64,000 nucleotides of DNA, taken from assembly GCA_963995525.1 (NCBI GenBank), contig OZ023213.1, positions 14,312,533 to 14,376,532 of the forward strand. Reading direction: 5' to 3'. Numbering within the stretch: the first letter of the stretch is position 1; each line of letters starts with the position of its first letter. The position numbers were made by a program, and so were the translations under genes. This DNA is from Escarpia spicata (lineage: Eukaryota; Annelida; Polychaeta; Sabellida; Siboglinidae). This document shows positions 12,071 to 23,989 of this stretch, one piece after another. The notes under the pieces were generated by a model, which had not been told where the DNA came from, ran no database searches, and saw nothing but the letters and a program-made list of their open reading frames with translations.

Positions 12071-12149
12071 GCCATTCCGCCACAAGGCCACCAAGAGGAA
12101 CCTGTGACCACCCCACCTTATTTACATTTACATTTATTTACATTTACGC

Positions 12150-12915
12150 ATAAATATATTGTATAGTACAACTTCCAAGTTATTGTTCTGGGACATCTTG
12201 CAATGTTTCATAAAATCTAAAAATAATATAAACTATGTAAAATAATTTTTTGACAAACATAAATACTTCAAATTGATCAATGCAGAGATAAATAGTTCAA
12301 AACTAATAAACTTGTAATGTGTTAACAGATCTATAGATGTTTAAATTTAAAACAAATGTAAATAACAAGAATAAATCATGCCATGGTTGCTATGATCTAA
12401 AAGAAATATGTTCTGCCAGTTTTATTCTGCCAGAGTAATGCTGGAAGTTCTTCTATAACACAGTACCAACCTTCTTCTGAATGGGGGTTGGTATATTGTA
12501 TCCTTTTCGGATGACTGCATTGAAAACTCCAGATGAAGGGCCTGAAAATTAAACAAAACATTAAATTGTTTAAAAAAAGACAGAGTTCTAATGTTTTCTA
12601 CATTTCAAAAGTATATCACAGTATTTTATTTGTCCTTTCTATTAGATGCAGGTAAAAATGGCATAAATAGGTTATACATTAAAATAGTATAAAATAGAAG
12701 TGTGTGATTGCAACATTTACCTGATAGACTGCTAAAAATTCACTAAATTCCAACAGAAAAAGAACTGAGTATTAAAGTTTCTCATTTAAAAAAAAATTCT
12801 CAATTTTTTTTAAATATAATCCAACAAAACACAAGCTAAATTCTTAACGCTAAAGTTAGATTTTAACAACCTATGTGAAAGTAAAATGTGATTCACATTT
12901 GCAACCTGTGCTCTA
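12150..12915. other. AT-rich unassigned sequence around the first DDX54-like exon
   Basis: Apart from the exon at 12471-12541 there is only AT-rich sequence with no recognised feature. Confidence 0.5.
12471..12541 (-). pseudogene. DDX54: DDX54-like DEAD-box helicase, decayed exon with Q-motif (first)
   Basis: Acceptor ttttcag precedes 12541. The exon encodes SSGVFNAVIRKGYNIPTPIQKK, of which KGYNIPTPIQ is the DEAD-box Q motif, and GTTGGT follows as donor. Joining to the exon at 10771 gives PIQKK then [10 protein letters not shown], the exact DDX54 order. The 1.7-kb intron between them is filled by the repeat at 10926-12070. Confidence 0.8.
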
Positions 12916-12917
12916 TA

Positions 12918-13712
12918 TCAATGCTTCTCAACCGGTGTGCCGCGGCACATTGGTGACGGTGTGCCCCTCAACCTCCCAAGTGTGTCGCGACATCTCTGGT
13001 AATTAAAATAAAAAGTAAAAATTGTATTGTCTTAATATTAAGCTACATTCATAGACACTGTTCTAGATTTCATCGTTTTATAATCATGATGTCAGCGTTC
13101 TATTATGTATATCTTGAGAGGAAAAGAAGACGGCCAGAGATGTGTGTTTGTTTTCATTAGTTCACTTGCATCCATCATTAGTCCAACATGTGATTTAATT
13201 TAATTTCTTTTTGGTGTACTAAGCACAAGGACATTGCTTGTTCATCTCTTTAAAAATGTTTAAAGAGATGAACAACACACATCCTGAAGAGAAACTACTG
13301 AATATCATAGCAGAACATATAGTTATGCTTTGCAAAACAATTCAGCATTATTTCCAGTAGACTGGCACTGAACAGTTTGACTGGGTTTGTGATCCTTTCG
13401 CGTCATCTGAAGAGGCTTCCGCTGGGAAGCTTCCTCTAAACGTTTGAGAGGAACTGATAAACTTCAGGAGCAATCGCACCCTCATACTTCATACTTAAGT
13501 TCTTTGATGTGCCCGAGGACATATTTTGGGTGTATGTGAAAAATGCACACCAAACCATCGATTTATGACAACATACCAGTGTGAGGTCAGCTTCTCGACA
13601 TTAATACTTATCAAGACCAAGAATGATCAGGAATGTTGTGTAAATCTTTCCAGCACAGAGCCGAATATTAAGCGTCTCCGTTCCAGAAGACAGGCTCAAG
13701 TTTGTCACTAGT
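12918..13712 (+). pseudogene. hAT transposase remnant (ZBED5/Charlie-like) with one terminus
   Basis: At 12922 'gcttctcaaccggtgtgccgcggcac' resembles the terminal inverted repeat of hAT (Charlie-type) elements. Plus-strand fragments follow. The most readable, around 13565-13712, has YQCEVSFSTLILIKTK and later LSSTEPNIKRL and QAQVCH, which corresponds to the C-terminal hAT dimerisation region (usual form Y-x-C-E-x-x-F-S-x-L-x-x-I-K-T-K). Upstream fragments in other frames (13259-13500) carry several stops. A matching right terminus was not found. This is a deletion-ridden fossil. Confidence 0.72.
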
Positions 13713-13719
13713 GCCATAC

Positions 13720-15140
13720 AAATAGATGTTCCGGCCTATACATTAGTTACCTAACATGTGATCTGTAATGGTTATTTGAGAGACGTGTTTGGAAACAGAA
13801 TATATATTTGCTTGAAAAATTGAATGGTAATTAAAATTTATTTTTATTTAGTACAATACGTATTAATATATATTTCGTATGACATTTGGAATTAAATTAT
13901 TTCTATTAAAAACTATTTATTTTTTTATAATATCCATAAGAATACTCTTTCAGAAACAACTTTCAGTATGGCAATATCTTGTTTGATGTTGATTTGATAG
14001 GCTTTTTTCTATTCGAAACTGAACAAAATTGATGTGAGTTTTGGTGTTGTATGGACATGGGTATTAATTCTACAAACAAATTATGCTGAGATCTTTGATA
14101 TTATAATTGCCCCAAATTATGACAAAAGTGTTGGCAAATAATTTCCAGTCTGAATTGGCCAATCATATCCCCTCCTTCTTTGGGATAATTAACATAATTT
14201 ATGCGAGTCGCATATAATTTAAAATTTTTCAACTTTTGGGAAAATACAGACACAAATTTGTGGTATGGAAAAACACATTACGCTGTCAATTTTTTCTCGT
14301 GACATCCGGCTTCGTAATCCAGCAACGGCCCTAGGTTGGCTATACACAACAATTGTAAGAAGGCATGTCAGCATCTATATTGCATTCAAACGACGGAAAC
14401 AGTTCACTAGTTTTTTTAGCTACACATCTTTGGCCGATCACCTGGAGAACTTTTATGTAACTGTCTCGGCTAAGAGTTGGCATTATGCATCAAAGTACCA
14501 CAGCAATCGTTTGGGTCCGTTTCACCCATTGTAGACAATACACAACATTTGGTTGTGTATAGCCAATATGGGCGATAACCTTGACGACCGCATATAAAAT
14601 ATTAAGGGCAATGACATACGACTAACTGTCCTAATGACAGGTGTTTCCAACATTCCTTTTCCCTGCGGGTGATTTTTTTACTTCCCCTGGCACAAACACC
14701 AGATTACAGATAGAATAAACCAACGGCTTATACTTCTGCGTGGTTGATCGGCATAGTCCATAAGTCTGGATTTTAATGCCGATTTGTTAGATGTGAAGGT
14801 GTTAAAAAAGAATAAAGTGCAAGTAAACTGAAAGTATGAACGATGTGTAAATAAAAACACAGACAATGGCTTAGCCTTAGAAGCATGAAACAAACCATTC
14901 ACCTGAAGGCCTGGATGGTTGGGGCTACCAACACACTCCCGGGGATGGCGTTCCACCAGAACTTATGGCAGAAGACAGACTTTAATAGGCCTGGCCCTGG
15001 GATTACGTAGAATTATGGAATTAACGCTCACCCTCCGAGGTATCAAAGAAGGCAAAACTCAAGTTATAACTTTGAAAACCAGGTAGATCCGGATTCTATA
15101 CAAGTGCTCATATAGCCCAATAGTCATTACAGGTTCAGAC
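13720..15140. other. Unassigned AT-rich sequence
   Basis: No recognisable exon or element. An 89-codon plus frame at 14265-14534 has no motif. The phrase 'acttatggcagaagac' at 14960 recurs in the left arm of the inverted repeat at 17379, indicating a shared short repeat. Confidence 0.4.
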
Positions 15141-15144
15141 ACAT

Positions 15145-15360
15145 TTAATTCAAGATACTGACTCCTAGATGTAATGCCTCTTCGTTGTCGCTATGCACGC
15201 CATCTTCCGGGACTCCATAGACCCTCCATCCCGCTGTCACAACATGATCATCTTGTAACGTGTATTCTGTCGAAGTCGTCATTTTCTTGTTTACGTTCCG
15301 TTTTGCTTGCGCCTTACCGCGCTTTTTGGGAAACTTCTTTGTAATTTTCAACTTCAAATA
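15145..15360 (-). other. Open frame with basic N-terminus, not recognised
   Basis: A 70-codon ATG-to-stop frame with a very basic start (KITKKFPKKRGKAQAKR) and an acidic second half, in sequence somewhat richer in CpG than its surroundings. It lies upstream of, and on the same strand as, the DDX54-like exons, but I cannot align it to the N-terminus of that helicase. It could be a first exon or chance. Confidence 0.25.
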
Positions 15361-15447
15361 AATACGTGTGCTGGGTGTAATTAAATAATGATTTAACTAG
15401 TCTTGGTGAACTTCGGTAGTCCCACACGTGTACACTAGTTAGTAGGA

Positions 15448-15902
15448 GTGAGACCACTGTTACTAGTGTTAGTGCTAGGTTTCCCATTCACCATTGGCGA
15501 CCATGTTAACGTTTTGTCAGAATATAAGAAAACTGTACATGACAAAAATCTGAAATTAATTCACAGCCACTGCTATCATATCAATGATGTACTAATTAAA
15601 TGTCGTCAAAATCACATACCTCCAGCTCTTTTACAACGCATGCATACTCGGTGCGCAACGATATTGATCAAAATAACCATGTTTTTCTGCACCCACGTGT
15701 GCTATGTGGAAAAAATGGCAAAACATCACTCACCCCGCCAACTTCACTCTTCCATATATGCATCATTTCACTTCCAATACATTATACGACAGAACCTGTT
15801 GATATGCCTGGTTTAGTGCACTTAGTTCACATAAAAAAGGGTCTCAAATTTAAAATATCACAATTTTCAGGGGACTATGTTTTAACACAACAGAAAGTCT
15901 AA
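15448..15902 (+). other. Two overlapping open frames, function unknown
   Basis: A 122-codon frame (15448-15816) overlaps a 100-codon frame (15600-15902). The first begins with a hydrophobic run (RPLLLVLVLGFPFTI) that could act as a signal peptide; the second has no recognised domain. With no splice borders or family match I treat these as unconfirmed. Confidence 0.2.
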
Positions 15903-17094
15903 CAGTGATCTCACCCCTAATAGAAATTGTGATTATGGAGAAACATGTTGAATTTAGCCTGTTATAGTAAAGATACATGCATATCATGCAGACTGCCGAC
16001 AAAATTAATGAAATCCTAATAATTTGCTATCAACTTCAGAAGTCACCACTCTTGCTGGACAACACACACACAATAGCCAGTACTGTATGCATTTATCTTG
16101 TACCTAGTACTTTTATTGACCCACAGTGCCCATGATTGCTTGCACAGATAAACTTCTGGCGCACCTTTGGAGATTGCTCAACATGTATTCTGTTAGAAAA
16201 GTATACAGTATCAGCTTTTATTCTTTAGTGAAATACAAAATAAAAAAACAATTATGGTTCTATAAACCTATGTAAAATGCATTATATTTCACTTTCAAAT
16301 ATACATAGAGTCAAACCAATCAATGGAATTGATACTACCTAATCATGCAGCGTCACGCTACCTTTATACCAATGTTTCTCGAACACCTTATACGTATGAG
16401 TATATTTTGTTTAAGAGCAACTTTAATAAACATTTAAAATACCAGCCAATGTATATGAAATATTCTTCTTTGTACGGTGTATGTGTGACAACGTTTGCAA
16501 CGGTAATTCATCTGTCGAGTCTACGTGCAGAAAAGACCGCACACAATCTCCTTCTCCCACGCACGCACGCACGCACGCACACACGCACGCACGCATGTGC
16601 GTACGCATATGTAGCTAAACAGGTACGTCACACACACAGGCCTATACACTCGGAGTAGAGTCGAAAAGATGCAATAGATACTAAAGCCACAGCCATGTAG
16701 CGATGTTCTCATGCGCAGATGAGCGTTAAGACGTCGCCATTCCTATACGAACCGAACGTTGTAGCGTCAACAAAAAGAGGTGCACTAAAACTGCAACAAG
16801 ATGAAGAAAACACTCCGAACTTACAGATAAATCATGCAACAAGCGCAATATTCAATGGCGATGGCTATGAAAAGCCATTGTATTTTCCATCGTAAATTTA
16901 GATTACTGACCATCCTTTGTTAGCACAGATTATTGAACATAGTTCGTTAATTAAAGTAAAATTAAAACACGTATTGCTTGAATTCATGTTATATTACATC
17001 CTGCTATCTATGTCCATGTCCACCAAGCCAAAAAAATAAACAAATTCAATTAATTATAAATTCTACATTTTATGCTGTGCATCCGGACATTTTC
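15903..17094. other. Unassigned sequence with a short CACG repeat
   Basis: Contains a small (ACGC)n/(CACG)n run at 16558-16597; otherwise nothing recognised. Confidence 0.5.
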
Positions 17095-18268
17095 GAAAAT
17101 GAATTTTATTTAAAACAGTGAATGCGAATGGGCCTACAAGTCGACTAGGATTCGTCGAGCTTGGCCTTGGGTTCGTTTTCAGAATAATTATGCCGAATGC
17201 AACCAACGGGAGATAATCTACACCAATAAACATAAATAGCAAACATATATTGTATCCTGCTACATAAAGTAACGTGTATAATCTCATAATATCAATAGAA
17301 TATCGATATGTGAAGGAATTGTACAATTTATAATAACAACTTAAATCAATCAGCGAGTTGATGCTGGTGCCGCTAGCACTTATGGCAGAAGACTTACTTT
17401 ACAATCGGGCGACGCCGGTTCAATCCTGACACCATGCAAATCATTGATTTTCTTTACACTTTTTTCTTTATGTTTTCACCAAGTAATATAAACCAAATCA
17501 TTTTATACTATAATGAACTGTTTGTAAATAATTTTATATTTTGGTAGTAATAATTTTTTCGCCGCAATAATGAAAATATGGTCATTATAAATTATAACGG
17601 TGTTTCTAAATTGTATTTATCCAAACAAATATAATGTAATGGATATATAATTTATTAATTGTACATATACTGTACAATAATATATTGTAATTATATATGT
17701 GAAAACAAATTGTGATCAGTCTTGATAAATCCAATTTAGAAACATCGTTATATATATATATAATGACAATTTTTTTCAATTTTGTGGCGAATAAATAATT
17801 ATTACAAAAATATAAAATATTTTCAAACAGTGCATCATAGTATACAAAATGATTTGGTGTATATTATTTCGTGAAAACATGAAGAAAAAAGTGTAAAGAA
17901 AATCAATGGTTTGCATGGTGTCAGGATTGAACCGGCGTCGCCCGATTGTAAAATAAATGACAAGAAACCAACGCGCCTACCAACTGAGCCAGCGGCACCA
18001 GCGGAAGTTTACAGACTAGTTTAAGTTGTTAGGATAAATTGTACAACTCCTTCATATATCGATATTGTAGTGATATTATGAGATTATACACGTTATTTTC
18101 TGTAGCTGGATACAATATATGTTTGCTATTTATGTTTATTGGTGTAGATTATCTCCCGTTGATTGCATTCGGCATAATTATTCTGAAAACGAGCCCAAGG
18201 CCAAGCTCGACGAATACTAGTCGACTTGTAGGCCCATTCGCATTAATTGTTTTAAATAAAATTTGATT
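17095..18268. repeat. 1.2-kb inverted repeat (foldback), arms of about 580 bp
   Basis: The left arm starting 'gaattttatttaaaacagtgaatgcgaatgggcctac' is the reverse complement of the right arm ending '...gcattaattgttttaaataaaattt'. Matching continues through gtcgacttgtaggcccattcg, cgggagataatctacaccaataaacat, ggtgtcaggattgaaccggcgtcgcccgat and an AT-rich core to a centre near 17670. Arms are about 85-90% identical by eye. The same peptide can be read from both arms (ORFs at 17063-17326 minus and 18039-18266 plus) only because they are inverted copies. A transcript would form a long dsRNA hairpin. Confidence 0.88.
17921..18003 (-). pseudogene. tRNA-like sequence in the right arm of the inverted repeat
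   Basis: The minus strand reads ggtgccgctGGCTCAGTTGG (a good pol III A-box, TGGCTCAGTTGG) and 44 nt later GGTTCAATCC (B-box), ending CTGACACC. This can pair with the 5' GGTGCCG with one mismatch. The anticodon and variable regions do not fold into a standard cloverleaf, so it is a tRNA pseudogene or SINE head. The left-arm counterpart (17364-17440, plus) keeps the B-box half only. Confidence 0.55.
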
Positions 18269-18269
18269 A

Positions 18270-18825
18270 ATATGGAACTTTAAGATAACTGCTTGTTCCT
18301 CTATGATGACTAGTGTTTGTATTGCGTCGGAATATTGCACAATATATCATTCTGACACTCGTTTCGACCCAAAAGCTATACCTGTAAATTGCTCTGAATG
18401 CATGGAAAGGGTCGGCCTGATGCGAGTATGTGTCATAAGTGACGTCACGATACCACGTGATCGCCTAGCTCATTAAAATCAAATTTTCCGCGGGAATCGC
18501 TTCACAGACAGGTTTAAAATGTCAAATGTTACATACAATGTTAAATTTTTTGTACACATGGAAAAAGGATTTTAGCTAATGCCTTATTTTTATTTCCTTT
18601 AATTTTGCCAATCGTGAAGAAGGTAAGGTGACATTAAAATTTGTCAGTTTACTAAAACAGAGCTTGTCATATTTATCGAAGAACCAATTTGGACCTTTTG
18701 GCCGAATTTTTGCCGGACCCGAACAAAAATAATTCAATGGTTGGATTATATTACAAAAGTTAAAATAATTAGCATATCTGTGAACGCACCAGTATGTCGT
18801 AATGACTTGTTAGAGTCTGCACGAA
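18270..18825. other. Unassigned sequence
   Basis: Nothing recognised; includes 'gtgacgtcacgataccacgtgatcg', a CRE-like palindrome (TGACGTCA) followed by CACGTG (18440-18465), too isolated to call a promoter. Confidence 0.4.
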
Positions 18826-20330
18826 ATGAACGATAACGTAAATTTGAGACAGTATGAAGACAGTATGAACGTCATACTGTTTTCACAGTACTCAAAGACA
18901 ATTGAAGCAAAGACCACAGGCAGAGTTTGTGCTTCCAGGCAGACGATTCAGTCTAACATAAGATCCAGATACTGTTTAACAAAGACCGGCAACGGAAGCT
19001 GTTGCATCCCGGCAGGTAGTGCCTGTATTTCCTTCAGCGTCCGCCTGATGCGCGACGACATATGTTCATTGGTTCAGTTGGCGAGTTGAGGCGGTCTCGC
19101 GGTAACAGTGGTTGGTAGTGGGGATATAAGCCGAAAGCGATGAGGTGGCAGCGGTTGGAAGACGGCCGGACGGAAGTGACGCAGTTCCCGACGGTGATGG
19201 GAAGCTGCCTGATGGAGCAACAGAAGTAGCGTAGGCACAGCTTTATTTCGATATCTTTATGGTGCTGCTTCGTGGGTCGCCGATAGATGTTGGTTGTGCG
19301 TACGCCAGAAGACAGCCGCGTTCAGCTTCGTCACGATTACTTAGAGTGGATGCTACAGGAAGAAACAAGAACGCACAGGAAACATGCCATGCCCTATTCA
19401 AAATCGATAATTCCGCAAGGAATAAGTAATAAATATTGCATACGTGTTGTGTTTCACTTATAGAAGGAGTTTGAAAGCTATCATGAATCGTTGGTATGCA
19501 TTGACAGAATGCTAGAGCTGTTTCATAACTTGATATATTCACACGATGCACACGTTAATATCATAGGGGGCGTTGATTGAGTGACAAGCGAGGAGTAGTG
19601 GGTTACTAACCCGGCTCGATAAAATCGGCATCTCGACAAACGGCACCTTGGATTAGTAATTTGTGTATGACGGTTGCTGGCAGTCGGTGACGGGATAGTC
19701 GCTCAGCTCAACCGGCACAGTGATGTGAGTTGCTTGCGACAAGAAATACTACAACACCTTCAGATAGCGTTGACAGATCGTCCCGAACGTGTGCATATTC
19801 TGGAAGGGATATATGATCGGGTCGACGTCAAACGGGAATGTGAGCGGGTCGAGGAAGATAACGAAGCGATCGAAGACTCCGTCGCAGAGGAACACCGACA
19901 TTAGTATGTCCGCCAGCAGTTCCGGCTTGTCGTTGATGTTGTACTTCTAGCAGATGTCCGCCGCTAGCATGATCATCGGATCTGTGGTGCACACGTGATC
20001 AGCCCTAGTTGCCGTTGTGGACGCTGTGACGTCGATTGAAACGGACGGCATCGCCAATCGGCATCGCTCATTCGAACGCTCCGACGGAAGCATTCCGGCC
20101 CGTGGAGACGGAGCAAATCTTCGAAGATGTTTGACGACATTTGCGGAGTCTCTATCAGCCAAACAAGGACAGGTCCTGCGGTTTGCCGACATCTGCACGC
20201 GGTGATAGTGCAGCGTGACGTCTTCATGAAAACGACGGCGCGCAACCTTAACAAGTTTGAAGTCGTATTGTTTTATTATATACCTCTATTTGTTTGTGGC
20301 TTTCGAGAAATGTTAACAGATGAGAGAAAC
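18826..20330 (+). other. GC-richer block with several open frames, not recognised
   Basis: Clearly less AT-rich than its surroundings and with CpGs, with plus frames at 18826-19089, 19674-19904 and 20017-20205 and overlapping minus frames. One contains LTKTGNGSCC, another an acidic stretch (EGIYDRVDVKRECERVEED). These could be pieces of one decayed transposon gene or exons of a host gene, but I could not place them in a family. Confidence 0.3.
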
Positions 20331-20418
20331 TAACGTGTTTATAGAAGCGCATTTAATTGAAATTAAAAGTTAAAATAAGCTTATCCAATTATAATAATAG
20401 TATGTTCGTAAATATATT

Positions 20419-21117
20419 TTAAATCCGTTGTAGTACGTACAGTAGCAGACTGTGACAGTAAAAGCTGGAGAGTCGATTGGTTTCACGTAATTGGTGGGTG
20501 GGAAAATTATATATATCAATGACAACAAACTGATTACATTTTCCAGTGACAATTCCAAGTGGGGAAGCGGCAAGGCGGCCGTTGCCTTTTATACTGAGAC
20601 ATTGGCACGCGTCTAGGTCCACCATGAATACCGTAAGATAGTGGCAAACGCCATGTCTCGCCCATAACATACAACTACCACTATTATTGTTGCTTGAATA
20701 TAATTAGTTTAGACAATTGCTTGGGCACTCTGTCGCCAAAGGCTTCCTCGTTAATTCTGGTGTCAAAGATGGTTCAGCCGTATTAAAATGAAACTTGCCA
20801 TGATTGCCTTTACAAGAGCTTGAACATGCTGCTTATCGAACATATGGCTGGACAGTGAAAAGAACACAGTAGTGTTGGACTGGATGGATGTTCTCGAGGA
20901 CAGCTGATAAAATAACACTTTCAAGATCTTTGTCACGAGGAAGCTTTCCACACGTTGCCTTTAATATGAACATGCTGCATTTCTCGGTTTCCAGACAGAT
21001 TAAAACTACAGCTTCTGACGGTTTTACTAACCCCACTTTATCCGTCTGTCTTATAAAGAGATGGAGGGCCTCGTCTATGTAAAACATAATGGCTAAGAGC
21101 GAGCTATGTGAAAACAC
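20419..21117 (-). pseudogene. Decayed coding remnant, 233 codons with two stops, unrecognised
   Basis: One minus-strand frame stays open from 21117 down to 20419 except for stops near 20833 and 20715. The sequence composition is protein-like, for example DEALHLFIRQTDKVGLVKPS, then CLETEKC, LPRDKDLESVIL and SPLGIVTGK. A frame of this length with only two stops is unusual in AT-rich DNA. No family is recognised. Calling it a pseudogene is inference. Confidence 0.4.
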
Positions 21118-21875
21118 ACAAAAATGTACACCGTAACGAAGGTGAATAATTGCATTTTTATCAAAACGTGTTCCATTTATTAAGTGCAGTCATATTTCAG
21201 GTAGCGCAGGCAAGTGCATTTTTTAGTTTACCATATTACCCCGGTAAAATTACATTACAACTATATTAGTTTGAACAGACGCTGGTTTTAAAACATTCAC
21301 ACAAGAAATTCATCATATAAAACATGTCATGTTTCCGAAGTTACTGCGGTGCTTGACGCCCGTTTGCGTTCTGAACCTTTACTATTAACACTACATGCTA
21401 AAACATAGCATGACACGCGACATAACACGATTGAATCAAGCCAACTTGTATATGAATGGAGATATTTTCACCCTAGAGCATCTCTAGTTTCAGATGAAGA
21501 ACTGCGTGTCACATCGTTGTTTGTATGGTGAGTAAGTTGATTCCGTTTTTATCATCGATAGTAACGCAGTTCAGCCCATCGATTCGAGAGAAACAATTGC
21601 AACCTGTAAATGTTCATTCTAGTAAAGCCACAACTTAACATTACATAGTCAGAAACGAATGTTGTTGAAACCAACCAAATGAACTATTATGGTTTATATC
21701 AACACGTTATTCTGTTTGAACTATTGATTGAATATTAATAGCGACGACCCCAGTAAAACTTGTAATGGGTAAGAGTAGTAATTTATTTGAACAGGTATGT
21801 GTTTCAGACGAACACCAGACGCCATGACAAAATTACTCATAGCACTGCTGGCGCATGTTGTGGGAATGAATAAGA
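21118..21875. other. Unassigned sequence
   Basis: No exon or repeat family recognised. Confidence 0.5.
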
Positions 21876-22282
<407 letters not shown>

Positions 22283-23545
22283 GAAAAGTCAAATACAAAG
22301 GTTGGCGTGTTTCTTCTTTCTGCACATTTCGCTTTTGATGGAGGTTTCAACGGCTACGACTACGATTGTTGTAGAAATCGTCTCACCAACTTCTTCTACC
22401 GGTTTCTGGTGAAGCCTTTCCCCTACTACTACTAGTACTTCTTTGTCGACGACAGAGTTGTGTATGGCCGTTGCCCAGTGGACCAGTGCGTCATTGTGTC
22501 GTGAAACTGTGGTATGGGTGACAAAGGCATATAGCTTACTTCAACTACTTCCTGTTGATAAGATTTTGGATACAGATGGAAAACAGATATATTTCCACGT
22601 GTTTCTCTTCAAACTTATTTTGGCAGAGTCAAATTCATGTTAAGCGTGAACATTGTGTATATAAGATAGTCTTGAATTCGCGTAGGTTACGGTGTTATTT
22701 GTTTCTCATAACACTTTTAAATGTCTACATAATATTGCTCAAAATGTTTTTTTATTAAAAAAAAACATATTTTCAATGTAAATAATAACTTTTAAAAATG
22801 CCATTAAAGCCTACTTTATATCAAATGTCGCTCCACCATTAAGATGTTGCGGTGATTTTGTGTACAATGATCTGACAACAATATCACCTGTATCGCTGAT
22901 TTTTTAAAGAATTAATACATATGCGGTGTGATTTAAGATGTAAATTCCGATGTATTCCAGATAGATTTAACACTGTATTTCCAAATCGTTTATAAAACGC
23001 ATGTCAATACGTTGTCTGTGCGATTAACGACTATGCAGAGATCGCTGCAGCTGTACCCGGACTGTCTACTCCTACTACTTGTTGTAGGTCTATGGTCGCT
23101 ACTACTACCAGTGCAACCGTGGAGCAGTGGTTTACCGTTCATGTGGATTGATTCAATCCATCTGCACTCGACTCGGTCGCTGTGGTTCGTGTATACTTAC
23201 TACTTTAAGATATAGCAGTAAATATCACATACGTATCGCGAAACACTGAACACGCTTTCCATAGTCCAAAAACTGGATAATCTTATTGTCATTCATTTGA
23301 ACATCAAAGGTGTTGTGTACTTGATACCATATATGCACATAAGAACAACATTGAGAAAGCTGTTGTAGCAGGACAATTAGAGTTATATTTCATAATTTGC
23401 AATACATTTATATACAATATTTAGTTAGGGTTATCAGAAGACAGGGCCAACTTCATATATATAACGGGGTCTTAATTAAGATCGGATCACATGCAATTAT
23501 ATTAAGGAAATGCTATGTGTATCTTGTTATTCAGGCTGCCGAGAG
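22283..23545. other. Unassigned sequence
   Basis: Several triplet-rich patches (ctactacta, gacgac) at 22340-22460 and 23060-23115 and AT-rich DNA. No gene supported. Confidence 0.45.
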
Positions 23546-23989
23546 ACTTATTGTTATTTATTATTATTATAAAGCATTTATAGAGCGCCGTGTGTCCGGA
23601 TAACAAATCTGCTCAAAGGCGCTGACAATCGTAGAGTATAAATAAAATACTTCAAATGACCTAAAACATATTAAATATAAATATTAAATAGAAAGGTAAA
23701 TGAATATGATTTTAAAGTAGCATATACAAATTACATAAAATGTCAGTTAGATAAACCTGAATAAAAATAAATACGTATATTTACACGTGTATGTATTATA
23801 CATGAATTAAATGAATTAGCCGTTTAAATGCCCAAAATAAATAATGTGTTTAAATAAAATAAAATAAATACATATAATATGCTAATTAAAAAACATAATA
23901 ATAAATAAATAAAATAAACAAATAACTGCAACCTAAGTACATAACCGAATGTCAATATTGCACAAATGTCACTGATGCGGACTGCAAAG

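Noticed and set aside
10926..12078. LTR retrotransposon with 335-bp LTRs
   Set aside because: Repeats lack TG..CA ends, primer-binding site and polypurine tract, and the 470-bp spacer has no coding content.
17921..18003. Functional tRNA gene
   Set aside because: A- and B-boxes are present, but anticodon stem and variable region do not fold and the inverted arm copy is rearranged; better explained as tRNA-derived repeat.
18440..18465. Promoter with CRE-like TGACGTCA and E-box
   Set aside because: Isolated motifs with no associated transcript start or gene on either side.
23012..23215. Small protein with a hydrophobic leader (LLLLLVVGLWSLLLP)
   Set aside because: Derived from a ctactacta-type low-complexity patch, with no family match or splice context.
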